From Paraburkholderia bannensis NBRC 103871 (GTDB lineage Bacteria; Pseudomonadota; Gammaproteobacteria; Burkholderiales; Burkholderiaceae), in the NCBI RefSeq assembly GCF_000685015.1, contig NZ_BAYA01000050.1, forward strand, positions 1 through 38,649: a stretch of 38,649 nucleotides of DNA. Reading direction: 5' to 3'. Under the pieces are notes generated by a model that did no database searches, was not told the DNA's origin, and was given only the letters and a program-made list of their open reading frames with translations. Position numbers and translations under genes: made by a program. How positions within the stretch are numbered: position 1 is the first letter of the stretch; every line of letters starts with the position of its first letter. Positions 1 to 8,832 of the stretch are shown piece by piece.

Positions 1-748
1 GCCGCGCAAGCCGCACCGGGTCGCCCCGCCGCCGCCCACGCCCGCCAGCACGCCGGTTGCCCCGCCGCCCGCCCCGCTCGTGCAGACGCGCACGATCGAG
101 CGCGGCAGCTTCCGCACGCTGCTCGACAGCGAAGTGCAGAAGCCCGACGGCAAGGTCGTGGGCCGCGCCGTCGACATGGTCGCCGGCCCCGGCGGCAAGC
201 CGCAGGAAGTGGTCGTGAACCTCCAGGGTTTCATGGGCGTGGGCGACCGCAAGGCGAATTTCCCGTGGAGCGCCGTGCGCATCAATGTGCAGCCGAAGTC
301 GCCCGCCATCACGCTCGCGCTTTCGCCCGCCCAATTGCAGATTCCCGATCGGCCCAAGGCCGGCGGCGCCCAGGCGGGCGCGCCCGAAGCGAGCCCGACG
401 CGCCTGCCGATGCTCGACACCACCGTCGAGCGCCCGAACGGCGCCAAGGTCGGCCGCGTGGTCGACGTGCTGATCGACGGCAGCGCCGCGCCGCTCGCGG
501 TGGTGCTCGACGTGAGCGACCTGCTGGAAAAACGCCGTACCATCGCCGCCGACTGGTCGGCGCTGCACTTCGTCACGAAGAACAACGCGCTCGAAGCCCA
601 GCTCGAAATGAGCGACCAGCAGCTCGACGCGTCGCCGCCCTACGCGAACGACCAGGCGGTGCGCGCCGTCAGCCCGAACTCCGCAGCCGCGGCGACGCCA
701 GCCACGCCGCCGGCCGCGCCCGCAGCTTCCGCGCGCGGTGCCCAATGA
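1..748 (+). CDS. PRC-barrel domain protein (5' end outside window)
   Basis: The reading frame is open to the left edge; a GTG at 80 is only an internal valine, and the codons before it encode a proline/alanine-rich linker. The visible part holds two similar blocks, each with a 'D-x-x-V-x-x-P-x-G-x-x-V-G-R-x-V-D' pattern (from about 110-300 and 400-570 in the window), as expected for two tandem PRC-barrel repeats. PRC-barrels are small beta-barrels in RNA-processing, photosynthetic and stress or adhesion proteins. The proline-rich linker suggests an exported or envelope protein whose signal peptide lies upstream, but that part is not visible. The C-terminus is an Ala/Pro tail. Its stop overlaps the start of the following MFS gene (ATGA), so the two are translationally coupled. 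The precise role is unknown. Confidence 0.75.
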   Translation, partial: PRKPHRVAPPPPTPASTPVAPPPAPLVQTRTIERGSFRTLLDSEVQKPDGKVVGRAVDMVAGPGGKPQEVVVNLQGFMGVGDRKANFPWSAVRINVQPKSPAITLALSPAQLQIPDRPKAGGAQAGAPEASPTRLPMLDTTVERPNGAKVGRVVDVLIDGSAAPLAVVLDVSDLLEKRRTIAADWSALHFVTKNNALEAQLEMSDQQLDASPPYANDQAVRAVSPNSAAAATPATPPAAPAASARGAQ

Positions 749-2022
749 CGACAGGCACGACGACGCAACTCCCACCCAGTCTGCGAAGCGTACGCGCGCT
801 CGACTGGCTCAACTTCTTCGTCGCGAACGTGCAGACCGGTTTCGGCCCGTTCATCGCCTCGTACCTGGCTTCGCACAAGTGGACGCAAGGCGAGATCGGC
901 CTCGCGCTGTCGGTCGGCACGATCAGCGCGATGGTCAGCCAGGTGCCCGGCGGCGCGGCTGTGGACGCGCTCAAGAACAAGAAGGCCGCCGCCGCGTGGG
1001 CGATCATCGCGATCATCATTTCGGCGATGTTGCTGGCCGTGAGCCCGACGGTCGTGCCGGTGATGGCCGCCGAGGTGTTCCACGGCTTCGCCAGCTGCAT
1101 GCTGGTGCCGGCGATGGCGGCGCTCGCGCTCGCGCTCGTGGGGCGTCAGAACCTGGGCGACCGGCTTGGGCGCAATGCGCGCTGGGCCTCGATTGGCAGC
1201 GCGGTTGCGGCGGGCCTGATGGGCCTGTGCGGCGAATATGTCTCGCCGCGCGCGGTGTTCTGGCTGACGGCGGCGCTCGCGCTGCCCGCGCTGGTGGCGC
1301 TCGCGATGATCGAATACGACAAGCACGCGAACTCACCTAAACCCGCGCCCAAACCGGCACCCAGAGCCACGCCGACGGCCGCCGACCACGCCAACGGCGA
1401 GCGTGAAACGATCTTCGATCTGCTGCGCGACCCCCGCATGCTGACGTTCGCGGCCTGCGTAGTCCTGTTCCACCTCTCGAACGCGGCGATGCTCAACCTG
1501 GCTGCCGGCGAAGTGACGGCGGGCATGGGCGACAACGTCCAGCTGGTGATTGCGGCCTGCATCATCGTGCCGCAGGCGATCGTCGCGATGATGTCGCCGT
1601 GGGTCGGGCGCACCGCCCAGGCCTGGGGCCGCCGCCCGGTGCTGATCCTCGGCTTCAGCGCTTTGCCGCTGCGCGCCCTGCTGTTCGCGGCGGTCGGCAA
1701 TCCGTACTTCCTCGTACCGGTGCAGATGCTCGACGGTCTCTCGGCTGCGGTGTTCGGCGTGATGCTGCCGCTGATCGCCGCCGACGTGGCGGGCGGCAAG
1801 GGACGCTACAACCTGTGCATCGGGCTGTTCGGGCTGTCGGCAGGGATCGGGGCGACGCTGTCGACCGCGCTTGCGGGCTTTATCGCCGATCACTTCGGCA
1901 ATACCGTGAGCTTCCTGGGGCTCGCCACGGCGGGCGCGGCAGCCGTGGTCATGGTGTGGCTCGTGATGCCGGAAACGCGCGACGCGCTCGAAGAGGAAAC
2001 CGCCAGCGACAAGGCGGCCTGA
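745..2022 (+). CDS. MFS transporter
   Basis: A 425-residue polytopic membrane protein of the major facilitator superfamily. The start is the ATG at 745, which overlaps the stop of the PRC-barrel gene by 4 nt; longer in-frame extensions are shadows of that gene. The sequence shows about 12 hydrophobic segments split by a central hydrophilic loop (about residues 195-220, rich in Lys/Pro/Ala). Basic residues follow the second helix of each half (KNKK near residue 76; GRTAQAWGRRP near residue 295), where MFS proteins carry their signature loop. The length is normal. The substrate cannot be read from sequence; the acidic C-terminus carries no extra domain. A strong terminator follows directly, so this gene ends its operon. 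Confidence 0.85.
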   Translation: MTTGTTTQLPPSLRSVRALDWLNFFVANVQTGFGPFIASYLASHKWTQGEIGLALSVGTISAMVSQVPGGAAVDALKNKKAAAAWAIIAIIISAMLLAVSPTVVPVMAAEVFHGFASCMLVPAMAALALALVGRQNLGDRLGRNARWASIGSAVAAGLMGLCGEYVSPRAVFWLTAALALPALVALAMIEYDKHANSPKPAPKPAPRATPTAADHANGERETIFDLLRDPRMLTFAACVVLFHLSNAAMLNLAAGEVTAGMGDNVQLVIAACIIVPQAIVAMMSPWVGRTAQAWGRRPVLILGFSALPLRALLFAAVGNPYFLVPVQMLDGLSAAVFGVMLPLIAADVAGGKGRYNLCIGLFGLSAGIGATLSTALAGFIADHFGNTVSFLGLATAGAAAVVMVWLVMPETRDALEEETASDKAA

Positions 2023-2036
2023 CGTCTTGCGCCCGC

Positions 2037-2102
2037 ATCGGGGCGCCTCCGCCGCTGCCTGTCCATAGCGATCGGGCGCGGCGGCGGCGCCCCGATTTTT
2101 TT
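2037..2102 (+). terminator. Rho-independent terminator after the MFS gene
   Basis: An 11-bp perfect stem, ATCGGGGCGCC (2037-2047) pairing with GGCGCCCCGAT (2086-2096), is extended by GC-rich pairing inside the loop and followed by a run of seven T. Confidence 0.88.
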
Positions 2103-2499
2103 CGGCGGGCGTCAATCCAGATGATCGATGGAGGTTTTATCGGCGAAACAGACGCCATAGCGTCGGACACGCGGCCGCAAGCGCCAGGCGAATCCGCAGA
2201 CAAAAACAGAACGATGGATGTGCCGATACTTGACCTCGCGCGAGGCCATCAGCGATGCCAGAGCAAGACCCAAGGCGAGACAATAAGCGCAGCCACCCGC
2301 AGCGAAACCCGCGCCCGCCAGGCGGTCAACCCGCCCTGACGATCCGCTGATTTCACTACAGGAGATGCCCGAAGATACGGCTGTGCAACGAGAGTCCGCC
2401 TGACGCGAACCGTGCTGTGGAGCCCATGCAGCTCCGCTGCCGTTCTTCCTGCAAGCCGCGCAAGCGACTTACACCACTTACTTAAGCCACTTGAGTCAC
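2103..2499. other. Intergenic region without recognised genes
   Basis: About 400 bp between the MFS terminator and the 3' end of the convergent DUF3331 gene. Short frames exist on both strands, but none has a convincing start, composition or family pattern. No repeat or RNA gene was seen. Confidence 0.5.
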
Positions 2500-2973
2500 T
2501 TAAGCCGCCAGCGCCTCGTCGAGACGCGCAGCGACGACCCCGCTCGGGAATGCGTCGAGCTTGCTCGCAAGTATCATCGCGTCGGCATTGGCCGGACGAT
2601 GACGGCGATTCGGGCTCGGGCGGAACACCGCGTCGCCCCGGCGGATTTTCTCGCCAGTCAACGCGCACACCGCACTGCGACGCGCAGTGCAGACCCGCCA
2701 CAACTGGTCGGAGTAGCGGCCATAGGTCGCGTCGCTCCAACAAACGGTGATGCTGTCCGGATCATGACGCCGGATCAAGGTGATGCCTTGCGCATCCCAC
2801 GACCGCACGGTGGCGCGGCGCCGGTTGGCCGCTTCCGATGCGCTGCGTGTGATGGGTACCGGTTTGCAGCTCCTGATGACTTCGGGCTCGCCGTCCGGGC
2901 CCAAAGGCTCCGAGGCTGCGGTCAGAAGATCAATGGTTTGTTGCCATGCGCTGCCGGTATCTAATTTCGTCAT
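2500..2973 (-). CDS. DUF3331 domain-containing protein
   Basis: A 157-residue soluble protein with no signal peptide. The segment from about residue 55 to 125 carries the pattern I associate with DUF3331 of Burkholderia-group bacteria: a WSDATYGRY-like stretch, then CxARRSAVCALTGEKI and RGDAVFRP. The two cysteines near 'VCTARRSAVCALTG' recall a metal-binding or treble-clef-like knuckle, but this is not established. The start is the ATG at 2973 with a GAGGTG ribosome-binding site six bases upstream. That site sits inside a TGCAC-CTC-GTGCA inverted repeat (2976-2988) which could hide it in RNA or act as an operator. The gene stands alone, flanked by long stretches without genes. Function unknown. 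Confidence 0.72.
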   Translation of the reverse strand: MTKLDTGSAWQQTIDLLTAASEPLGPDGEPEVIRSCKPVPITRSASEAANRRRATVRSWDAQGITLIRRHDPDSITVCWSDATYGRYSDQLWRVCTARRSAVCALTGEKIRRGDAVFRPSPNRRHRPANADAMILASKLDAFPSGVVAARLDEALAA

Positions 2974-3774
2974 AATGCACCTCGTGCACGTGGAAACGAT
3001 TCAAATATGCCGGTCGAATAAGCACTCTGCCACGTCGGGATTATAGCGTGCGATTCTGGCACTCCACAGAAAAAACTGAATTTTCACACGATATATCTGA
3101 GACCCGGACAAAGACCAGACATGAGGCTTTCAAGGCTCATTGCAGGATAGCAATAGTGGTTTCTTTACATTCGCACTTTTTTGCCGATTTGTTGATGTTT
3201 AACATTGCTCACAGGAAAAAATAACCGGATAGCCGGGTCTTATGCAGACGAGGCAAATGCATTAGCAAGACTATTGAGCACCGCGAACGGTTGGTTCGCA
3301 CGCCTGCACCAGCCGGCCGCAATCGCCCGCCAGACAAGCCTGAGCGGGCTCTTATACCGTCACCCGATGCACGCTGGGTTGCACCTGCGGGGCACGCTGT
3401 GTGTTGTCCGATCAATGAAACGCATTACAGGCTTATGTCACAAACAGCCGAAAAACTTCACATCGGCTGCTACGCAACAAGACGCGGGGAATTGTCGCAT
3501 GAAGCCACGTCGCGCCGATGCAGGTCAATTGCGAGAAACGACTCTATTTCACGAATCGTTAATCAAAAACGAATTGCGCTTTAGCCATTTTGTCACGCGC
3601 GAATGCATGGAATCACATCAGGCAGTGCGGCGTCAATAGCCTTCAATAGCCGTCACGATTACCTGCACGGATAACAACAATTCAAATGGCGGGTAAAGAC
3701 TGCGTGAATGGCCGCTAAAGACGCGCAAGCGACGCTTCACGCGGCACACGTCAGGTGACACTTCAAGCGACACG
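2974..3774. other. 800-bp gene-poor region
   Basis: This stretch is more AT-rich than its surroundings and contains the DUF3331 promoter side. A 144-residue frame at 3205-3639 (+) and smaller frames on both strands show no family pattern, no ribosome-binding site and amino-acid composition unlike a real protein. I see no IS, tRNA or CRISPR. It may be decayed DNA or hold a small RNA, but nothing in the sequence proves either. Confidence 0.5.
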
Positions 3775-4689
3775 TCAGGCGCCGCGCCCCTGGTCCAGGT
3801 AGTCGGCGGCGCGACGCCGCAGCATCGTGCCGAAATCGTCGAGCCAGCCAATCGACAGCCGCCAGCTCTGCCAGTAAAGCTCGACGTCGAGCACACGCCC
3901 CGGCGTCAGTTCGACGAGTTCGCCGCGCGCGAGATGCGGCGCGATCATGCGCTCCGGGCACATGCCCCAGCCAAGTCCGCTCACGCAGCAGCGCAGAAAA
4001 CCCGCGACGTGCGGAATCCAGTGCAACGGCGCATCCACCTGCGCGCGCGTGATCCTTCGCACGAAGCGCTTTTGCAGTTGATCTTTTGGATTGAATTCGA
4101 CGCACGGCGCGCGGCGCAGCGACTCGCGCCCCACCCCATCGGCGAAATAGCGCTCAAAGAATGCGGGCGAACACACCGCGAGATAGCGCATGCGGCCAAG
4201 CCGCGTCGAGCGGCAGCCCTGCACCGGTTCGGCCTGCGTCGTGACCGCGCCCTGGACGCTGCCGTCGCGCATGCGCTGCGCCGTGTGATCCTGGTCGTCG
4301 ATCACGAGATCGAGCAGGATGCCGCGTTCGACGCAAAACGGCGCCACGGCGTCGATGAACCAGGTGCCCACGCTGTCGTCGTTGACGGCAACGCGCAACG
4401 TTGGCCGCGCGGTTTCGCCGAGCAGCTCCCCCGCCACCGTCGGCATGCCGCCGCCCAGCTCGGCTTCGAGCAATTGCACGCGCTCGGTGTGGCGGCACAG
4501 CAGCGCGCCTGCCGCGGTCGCGACGCAAGGCTGGCCCCGTTTGACGAGCACCGCGCCCACGCGCTCCTCCAGCAGCTTCACGCGCTGCGAGACCGCAGAA
4601 GGCGTGACATTGAGGGCGCCCGCCGCGCGGTCGAACGAACCGTGGCGCACCACGGCGGCAAGCGCATCGAGCAATGCATAGTCGAGCAT
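3775..4689 (-). CDS. argP: LysR-family regulator ArgP
   Basis: A 304-residue LysR-type regulator. Residues 1-60 form the winged helix-turn-helix, with GSFDRAAGALNVTPSAVSQR as recognition region, followed by a linker helix and a periplasmic-binding-protein-like effector domain. In the known family ArgP (IciA) senses lysine and arginine and activates the basic amino-acid exporter argO. The divergent neighbour at 4779 is exactly such an exporter, which supports the name. The intergenic region (4690-4778) carries two CTTAATC elements about 28 bp apart and an AT-rich centre, a plausible ArgP operator. The start is the ATG at 4689. The length is normal and nothing looks broken. Confidence 0.88.
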   Translation of the reverse strand: MLDYALLDALAAVVRHGSFDRAAGALNVTPSAVSQRVKLLEERVGAVLVKRGQPCVATAAGALLCRHTERVQLLEAELGGGMPTVAGELLGETARPTLRVAVNDDSVGTWFIDAVAPFCVERGILLDLVIDDQDHTAQRMRDGSVQGAVTTQAEPVQGCRSTRLGRMRYLAVCSPAFFERYFADGVGRESLRRAPCVEFNPKDQLQKRFVRRITRAQVDAPLHWIPHVAGFLRCCVSGLGWGMCPERMIAPHLARGELVELTPGRVLDVELYWQSWRLSIGWLDDFGTMLRRRAADYLDQGRGA

Positions 4690-4778
4690 TAGCGTTCCTT
4701 AATCAGCCTTAAGAAAATGAGCTTTGCTTAATCGGCTCCTGGCGGCAGACTAGCGCCGTTCCCCCGTACTGTCCAATC
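4690..4778. promoter_or_regulatory. Divergent argP/lysE-argO control region
   Basis: An 89-bp intergenic segment between divergent genes. CTTAATC occurs at about 4698-4704 and again at about 4727-4733, with CTTAAG between. Repeated half-sites around an AT-rich core fit a LysR-type operator serving both promoters. Its assignment to ArgP is by context. Confidence 0.45.
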
Positions 4779-5399
4779 ATGAACTGGCTCGCTTTTTCTC
4801 ATGGCGCCGCGCTGTGCGCCTCCCTGATCGTCACCATCGGCGCGCAGAACGCTTTCGTGCTGCGCCAGGGCATCCTGCGCTCGCATATCGGCAAGATCGT
4901 CGTGCTGTGCACGCTGTCCGATTTCATCCTGATCGGCGCGGGTGTGGGCGGCGCGTCCGCACTCGTCGAGCGCTATCCGACCTTCGTGCATCTCGTGCTC
5001 TATGCGGGCCTTGCGTGGCTCGTGTGGTTCGGCATCGGCGCGCTGCGTCGTGCCGTGAAACCCACACATGACGTGATGGATGCAGCCGCCAGCGCTCAAC
5101 ATGCGCCCGAGCAGCGCGCCTGGCCGATCATGCTGATGACGCTCGCGTTCACGTGGCTCAATCCGCACGTTTATCTCGATACGTTTTTGCTGATCGGCAC
5201 GGCCGGGGCACGCGAACCGGAAGGGGCGCGTCTCGCGTTCGCGATCGGCGCGATGGCGGTGAGCGCGGTGTGGTTCCTCGGTCTCGGTTACGGTGCGCGA
5301 GCGCTGGCGCCGCTGTTCAAGCGCGCCGCTGCGTGGCGCGTGCTCGACGGCGCGATCGGGTCGATGGTGCTGTTGATCGCCTTTACCCAGTTGCGCTGA
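4779..5399 (+). CDS. argO: LysE/ArgO-family amino acid exporter
   Basis: A 206-residue inner-membrane protein of the LysE superfamily. The N-terminus has the family hallmark 'GAQNAFVLRQG' (residues 22-32), and 'TWLNPHVYLDT' (about 126-136) is the second conserved block. About six hydrophobic segments are present. Family members export lysine and arginine (and the toxic analogue canavanine), protecting the cell when peptides supply excess basic amino acids. It is divergent from argP, its expected activator. It ends one base before the convergent gene at 5401, with no terminator visible between them. Confidence 0.87.
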   Translation: MNWLAFSHGAALCASLIVTIGAQNAFVLRQGILRSHIGKIVVLCTLSDFILIGAGVGGASALVERYPTFVHLVLYAGLAWLVWFGIGALRRAVKPTHDVMDAAASAQHAPEQRAWPIMLMTLAFTWLNPHVYLDTFLLIGTAGAREPEGARLAFAIGAMAVSAVWFLGLGYGARALAPLFKRAAAWRVLDGAIGSMVLLIAFTQLR

Positions 5400-5400
5400 T

Positions 5401-6276
5401 TTACGGCTGCTGCGCGCGCGGGATCGCCAGCAGCCCCTCCACGAGTTCCGGCGACAGATAGTGCGGCCCGTCGAACACATAGACGCGATAGCCGCGATAC
5501 GCCTGAAGTTGCGGCGCGAGTTCGGCGGCCGTGGCCGCGCGAAATCCCCCACCCGGTTTCGGCCTGAACGCTTCGGCGATGATGCGCACGCGCTTCCTGC
5601 CCAGTTTCGCCGCCAGCGCATCCGCGTACTCGCGCGCCACCGACGGCACGCGCGCATAGACGCCGTTGCCGTCCTGCAGGAAGACGCCGACGTCGTGCGG
5701 CAGCCAGCCGTCCAGCCACTTCGCCAGCGCCGCCCCGCCGATATTGCGCGTGTCGTAGACACTGATCCACAGCGGATGCGGCAAGCGTTCGAGCAACGGC
5801 CCCATGCGTGCGGCGTCAGTCCAGCTCGGGTCGACCTCGACGGGAAAATACCAGCCGCTCACATGCACGGGCGGACGCGCATCGGCGAGCTTTTGCGAAC
5901 GCGCTATCAATTCGTCGAGATTCGCGCGCGCCTTCTTTTCATCGGCATAGCCCGCGAGACCGACGATCACGTCGCGCGCCCACGGCTCCCCCGCGATGCG
6001 CGTCCAGTCCGGCACGCGCGGCGCGGGCAGGTTCGCGCCCGGCACGAACGCCACGTCGTCGACGGCCGTCCACTGCACCAGCAGGTCGCGCACGCCCAGC
6101 CGTTGCCAGTCGCCGCGCGGATCCAGGTGCGCGTTGTCGGGCTGCCAGACGACGCCTTGCGCAAGCGGCGGCGCGGCCCTCTCATCCGGCGCGGCCAGCG
6201 CGCTCGTGCCAAAGCCGAAGCACCCGGCCAGCGCAGCCAGCACGCAAGCCGCGATCGCCCTCATGCCCTTCGCCAT
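5401..6276 (-). CDS. Exported protein of unknown function downstream of wecB
   Basis: A 291-residue protein with a clear Sec signal peptide (hydrophobic core about residues 7-20, cleavage probably near the ALAA at 26-29). The mature part has no transmembrane segment and reads like a single alpha/beta domain: alternating hydrophobic strands (DLLVQW, DVIVGLAG, PVHVSGWYFPVEV, WISVYD, GVFLQDG, RVRIIAE, YRVYVFDGP) resemble a TIM-barrel or glycoside-hydrolase-like fold. I cannot name a family. It lies 13 bp after wecB on the same strand, so probably one operon, hinting at a role in envelope or exopolysaccharide sugars. The ATG at 6264 (fifth codon) has a better ribosome-binding site (GAAGGG) than the ATG at 6276. 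Confidence 0.65.
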   Translation of the reverse strand: MAKGMRAIAACVLAALAGCFGFGTSALAAPDERAAPPLAQGVVWQPDNAHLDPRGDWQRLGVRDLLVQWTAVDDVAFVPGANLPAPRVPDWTRIAGEPWARDVIVGLAGYADEKKARANLDELIARSQKLADARPPVHVSGWYFPVEVDPSWTDAARMGPLLERLPHPLWISVYDTRNIGGAALAKWLDGWLPHDVGVFLQDGNGVYARVPSVAREYADALAAKLGRKRVRIIAEAFRPKPGGGFRAATAAELAPQLQAYRGYRVYVFDGPHYLSPELVEGLLAIPRAQQP

Positions 6277-6289
6277 CGCGCGCAGCCCG

Positions 6290-7483
6290 CTAGGCGGCAG
6301 TGCGCTGCGCCATCGCCGGATGCCGATAGCCCGGCAACGCGGCGCTCGCGAACGGCGTGACGGGCCGCCCCATCAGCGCCGCGACGATGCGCGCCGACGC
6401 CTCGCCATCGCCATAAGGATTCACGCGGCGCGCCCACGCCCGCCGCGCCGATTCGTCGTCGACGAGCGCCATCACCGCGCGCCGGATCGCCTCGCGATGC
6501 GTGCCGACCAGCTTCACGGTGCCCGCCGCGAGCGCTTCGGGGCGCTCGGTCACGTCGCGCATCACGAGCACGGGCTTGCCGAGCGCGGGCGCCTCCTCCT
6601 GCACGCCGCCCGAGTCGGTCAGCACGATCGCCGCGCGCTGCATGAGGCGCACGAAGGCCGGATAGTCGAGCGGTTCGGTCAGGTGCACATTGGGCGCGTT
6701 GCCCAGCGCGGCCAGCACCGGGCCGCGCACATTGGGGTTCAGGTGCACCGGATAGACAATCTGCATCTTGCCCGTCGCGGCCAGTTCCGCGAGCGCCGCG
6801 CAGATATGTTCGAAGCCCGCGCCGAAGCTCTCGCGCCTGTGCCCCGTCACCAGCAGCAGCGGCCGCCCTTCGCCCTCGGGTTCGAGCCACGGAAAGCGCG
6901 CGTCGATCTGCGCACGCAGGGCTGCATCGCGATCCAGTCGCGCGCACATGAGCCGCAGCGCATCGATCACCGTGTTGCCGGTGACGATCACGCGCCCCAT
7001 GAGCGCCTCGGCTTCGAGATTGGCCTGGGCGCTTGCCGTCGGCGCGAACAGCAGGTCGCTCACGACGTCCACGACGCGCCGGTTGGTCTCCTCGGGCCAC
7101 GGCTCAAGCAGGTTGCCGGTGCGCAGCCCCGCTTCGACGTGTCCGACCGGAATGCGCCGATGGAACGCCGCCAGCGCGGCCGCCATGCTGGTGGCAGTAT
7201 CGCCGTGCACGAGCACGCGCTCGGGGCGCACATCGGCGAGCACCGCATCGACGCCCGCAAAGAGGCGCGCGGCCAGGCCGTTGAGCGACTGGTTCGCGGT
7301 CATCGCGCCCAGATGATGCGCGGGGGCGATCTCGAACAGTTCGAGCACCTGGTCGAGCATGGTCTGATGCTGGCCGGTCACACAGACGACCGACTCCACG
7401 CCGGGCTCGGCTTCGAGACATTTCACGAGCGGCGCCATCTTGATGGCTTCGGGCCGCGTTCCAAAGATCGACAGGATTCGCAC
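6290..7483 (-). CDS. wecB: UDP-N-acetylglucosamine 2-epimerase (non-hydrolysing)
   Basis: About 397 residues of the WecB family, which interconverts UDP-GlcNAc and UDP-ManNAc for surface polysaccharides. The N-terminal hallmark FGTRPEAIKMAPLV begins about seven residues in. TGQHQTMLD, VHGDT, HVEAGLRTG, EETNRR, TGHRRE and LTDSGGVQEEAP follow in family order, covering the UDP-binding and catalytic regions. I chose the GTG at 7483 because it has a GAAGGGAAG ribosome-binding site just upstream (7490-7498) and fits the family start; the longer frame begins at a TTG (7516) with no such site. No other polysaccharide genes are adjacent except perhaps the exported protein downstream. Confidence 0.92.
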   Translation of the reverse strand: MRILSIFGTRPEAIKMAPLVKCLEAEPGVESVVCVTGQHQTMLDQVLELFEIAPAHHLGAMTANQSLNGLAARLFAGVDAVLADVRPERVLVHGDTATSMAAALAAFHRRIPVGHVEAGLRTGNLLEPWPEETNRRVVDVVSDLLFAPTASAQANLEAEALMGRVIVTGNTVIDALRLMCARLDRDAALRAQIDARFPWLEPEGEGRPLLLVTGHRRESFGAGFEHICAALAELAATGKMQIVYPVHLNPNVRGPVLAALGNAPNVHLTEPLDYPAFVRLMQRAAIVLTDSGGVQEEAPALGKPVLVMRDVTERPEALAAGTVKLVGTHREAIRRAVMALVDDESARRAWARRVNPYGDGEASARIVAALMGRPVTPFASAALPGYRHPAMAQRTAA

Positions 7484-7515
7484 GGGCAGGCTTCCCTTCG
7501 TTACGTAGTTCCGCA

Positions 7516-7542
7516 AGTACCGTAAGTACCGTCAGTACCGCC
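7516..7542. repeat. Three tandem 9-bp units (AGTACCGNN)
   Basis: AGTACCGTA, AGTACCGTC and AGTACCGCC lie head to tail just upstream of wecB. The function, if any, is unknown. Confidence 0.7.
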
Positions 7543-7676
7543 AGGACGGTCGGCTGGGGTTTCGCGTCCGCTTCGCTATGCGAAGCGAATCGACGCGGCC
7601 CGCCGCCTGCGCAATTGCCGTGCCCCGTTCGCGCAGCCTCGTAGAATGGGCCGCATCGCTCACGTCATCATCGCGC

Positions 7677-7709
7677 CACCTCCACGCCACCTCCACGCCA
7701 CCTCCACGC
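7677..7709. repeat. Three tandem 11-bp units (CACCTCCACGC)
   Basis: Three exact copies of CACCTCCACGC lie end to end, finishing about 16 bp before the ATG of the zinc-ribbon membrane protein. This makes the leader copy-number variable in principle. Confidence 0.85.
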
Positions 7710-7725
7710 CATTGCAGACATTCCC

Positions 7726-8832
7726 ATGACTACCAGCCAGGCTTACTCGCGGCCCGCCCGCCTGTTGCAGATCGCCTCGTGGATCATCGCCATCGTGTTC
7801 GCCGGTTTCCTCGACATGCTCGGCGGCCTGGTGATCCGCGACCTCATGTTCGTGCCACATGGCGGGCCGCCCACGGCCGAACAGTTCGTCGATACGAACG
7901 CGAGCGCGCCGCTCGATGCGCAGTTGCGCGAAATCGAGCGCCAGCGCAGCGCACTGGGCGACAAGGGGCAGACGCTTTCGACTGGCTACGATCGCGCGAC
8001 CACCGAATACCACGATGCGCAAGAGAGCCTGCGCAACTGGCTGGCCACACGCAGCGCGACCGGCGACAACCGCAACGATGTCGAATTGCTTTCGCGCACC
8101 CGCAAGCTCGACGTATTGCAGGCGAACGCGTTGAACTGGCAGCATCAGCGCGACGCGCTCGCCGACCAGCAACGCAAACTCGATTCGCAGAGCGAAGCAA
8201 TCAACGCCCAGCTCGCGCGCCTGCAGGTCGACGCCGATGCGCGTTACGCGGCAGCGGACAAGCGCTATGAACTCACGGTGTTTGGCTGGCGTCTCGCGCT
8301 CACGCTGCCGGTGCTGGTCGTGGCCGTGTGGCTGTTCGTGCGCCATCGCAAGAGCCGTTATTGGCCCTTCATTTACGGCTTTGGCCTCTTTGCGCTGAGC
8401 GCGTTCTTCGTGGAGCTGGTGCCCTACCTGCCGAATTTCGGCGGCTATGTGCGCGTGCTCGTGGGCATTGCGCTCACGGTCTTTGCGGGCGTGTACATGC
8501 TGCGCGCGTTCCAGCGCTACGTCGAGCGCAAGCGCGCCGAAATGCAGCAGAGCCAGAGCGAACGCGCGCGTTCAGTGGTCTATGAGAAGGCGATCAGCGC
8601 GTACCAGAAGAAGCTCTGCCCGTCCTGCGATAAACCGTGGCACCTGGGCGGCGAACAGGTGTCGTTCTGCATTCACTGCGGGCTGCGGCTATTCGACATC
8701 TGCGTGTGCGGTGCGCGCAATTTCGCGTTCTTCCCGTTCTGCAATCAGTGCGGCACGCACGTGACGAAACCGTCCGCGCCGCCAGCCGACGAACCGCCGG
8801 CCGCAGCCCGGACAGAACCGCCGCCGATCTGA
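7726..8832 (+). CDS. Membrane protein with coiled coil and C-terminal zinc ribbons
   Basis: 368 residues. A hydrophobic segment at about 14-36 is followed by a periplasmic or cytosolic alpha-helical stretch (about 65-175, rich in Gln/Arg/Glu/Ala with heptad-like spacing, probable coiled coil). Three more hydrophobic segments follow (about 187-206, 213-230, 240-260). The C-terminus (about 295-350) holds CxxC pairs CPSC, CIHC and CNQC plus CVC, typical of paired zinc ribbons. The tail is Pro/Ala-rich. Zinc ribbons of this kind usually mediate protein contacts at the cytosolic face; a function cannot be assigned. It meets the convergent peroxidase gene with no intervening base and no visible terminator. 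Three 11-bp repeats sit in its leader. Confidence 0.72.
   Translation: MTTSQAYSRPARLLQIASWIIAIVFAGFLDMLGGLVIRDLMFVPHGGPPTAEQFVDTNASAPLDAQLREIERQRSALGDKGQTLSTGYDRATTEYHDAQESLRNWLATRSATGDNRNDVELLSRTRKLDVLQANALNWQHQRDALADQQRKLDSQSEAINAQLARLQVDADARYAAADKRYELTVFGWRLALTLPVLVVAVWLFVRHRKSRYWPFIYGFGLFALSAFFVELVPYLPNFGGYVRVLVGIALTVFAGVYMLRAFQRYVERKRAEMQQSQSERARSVVYEKAISAYQKKLCPSCDKPWHLGGEQVSFCIHCGLRLFDICVCGARNFAFFPFCNQCGTHVTKPSAPPADEPPAAARTEPPPI

Noticed and set aside
3205..3639. A possible 144-residue gene in the gene-poor region
   Set aside because: No ribosome-binding site, no hydrophobic core, no recognised motif, and competing frames of equal quality.
7484..7516. A longer wecB starting at the TTG at 7516
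   Set aside because: The TTG lacks a ribosome-binding site, while the GTG at 7483 has one and fits the family start.
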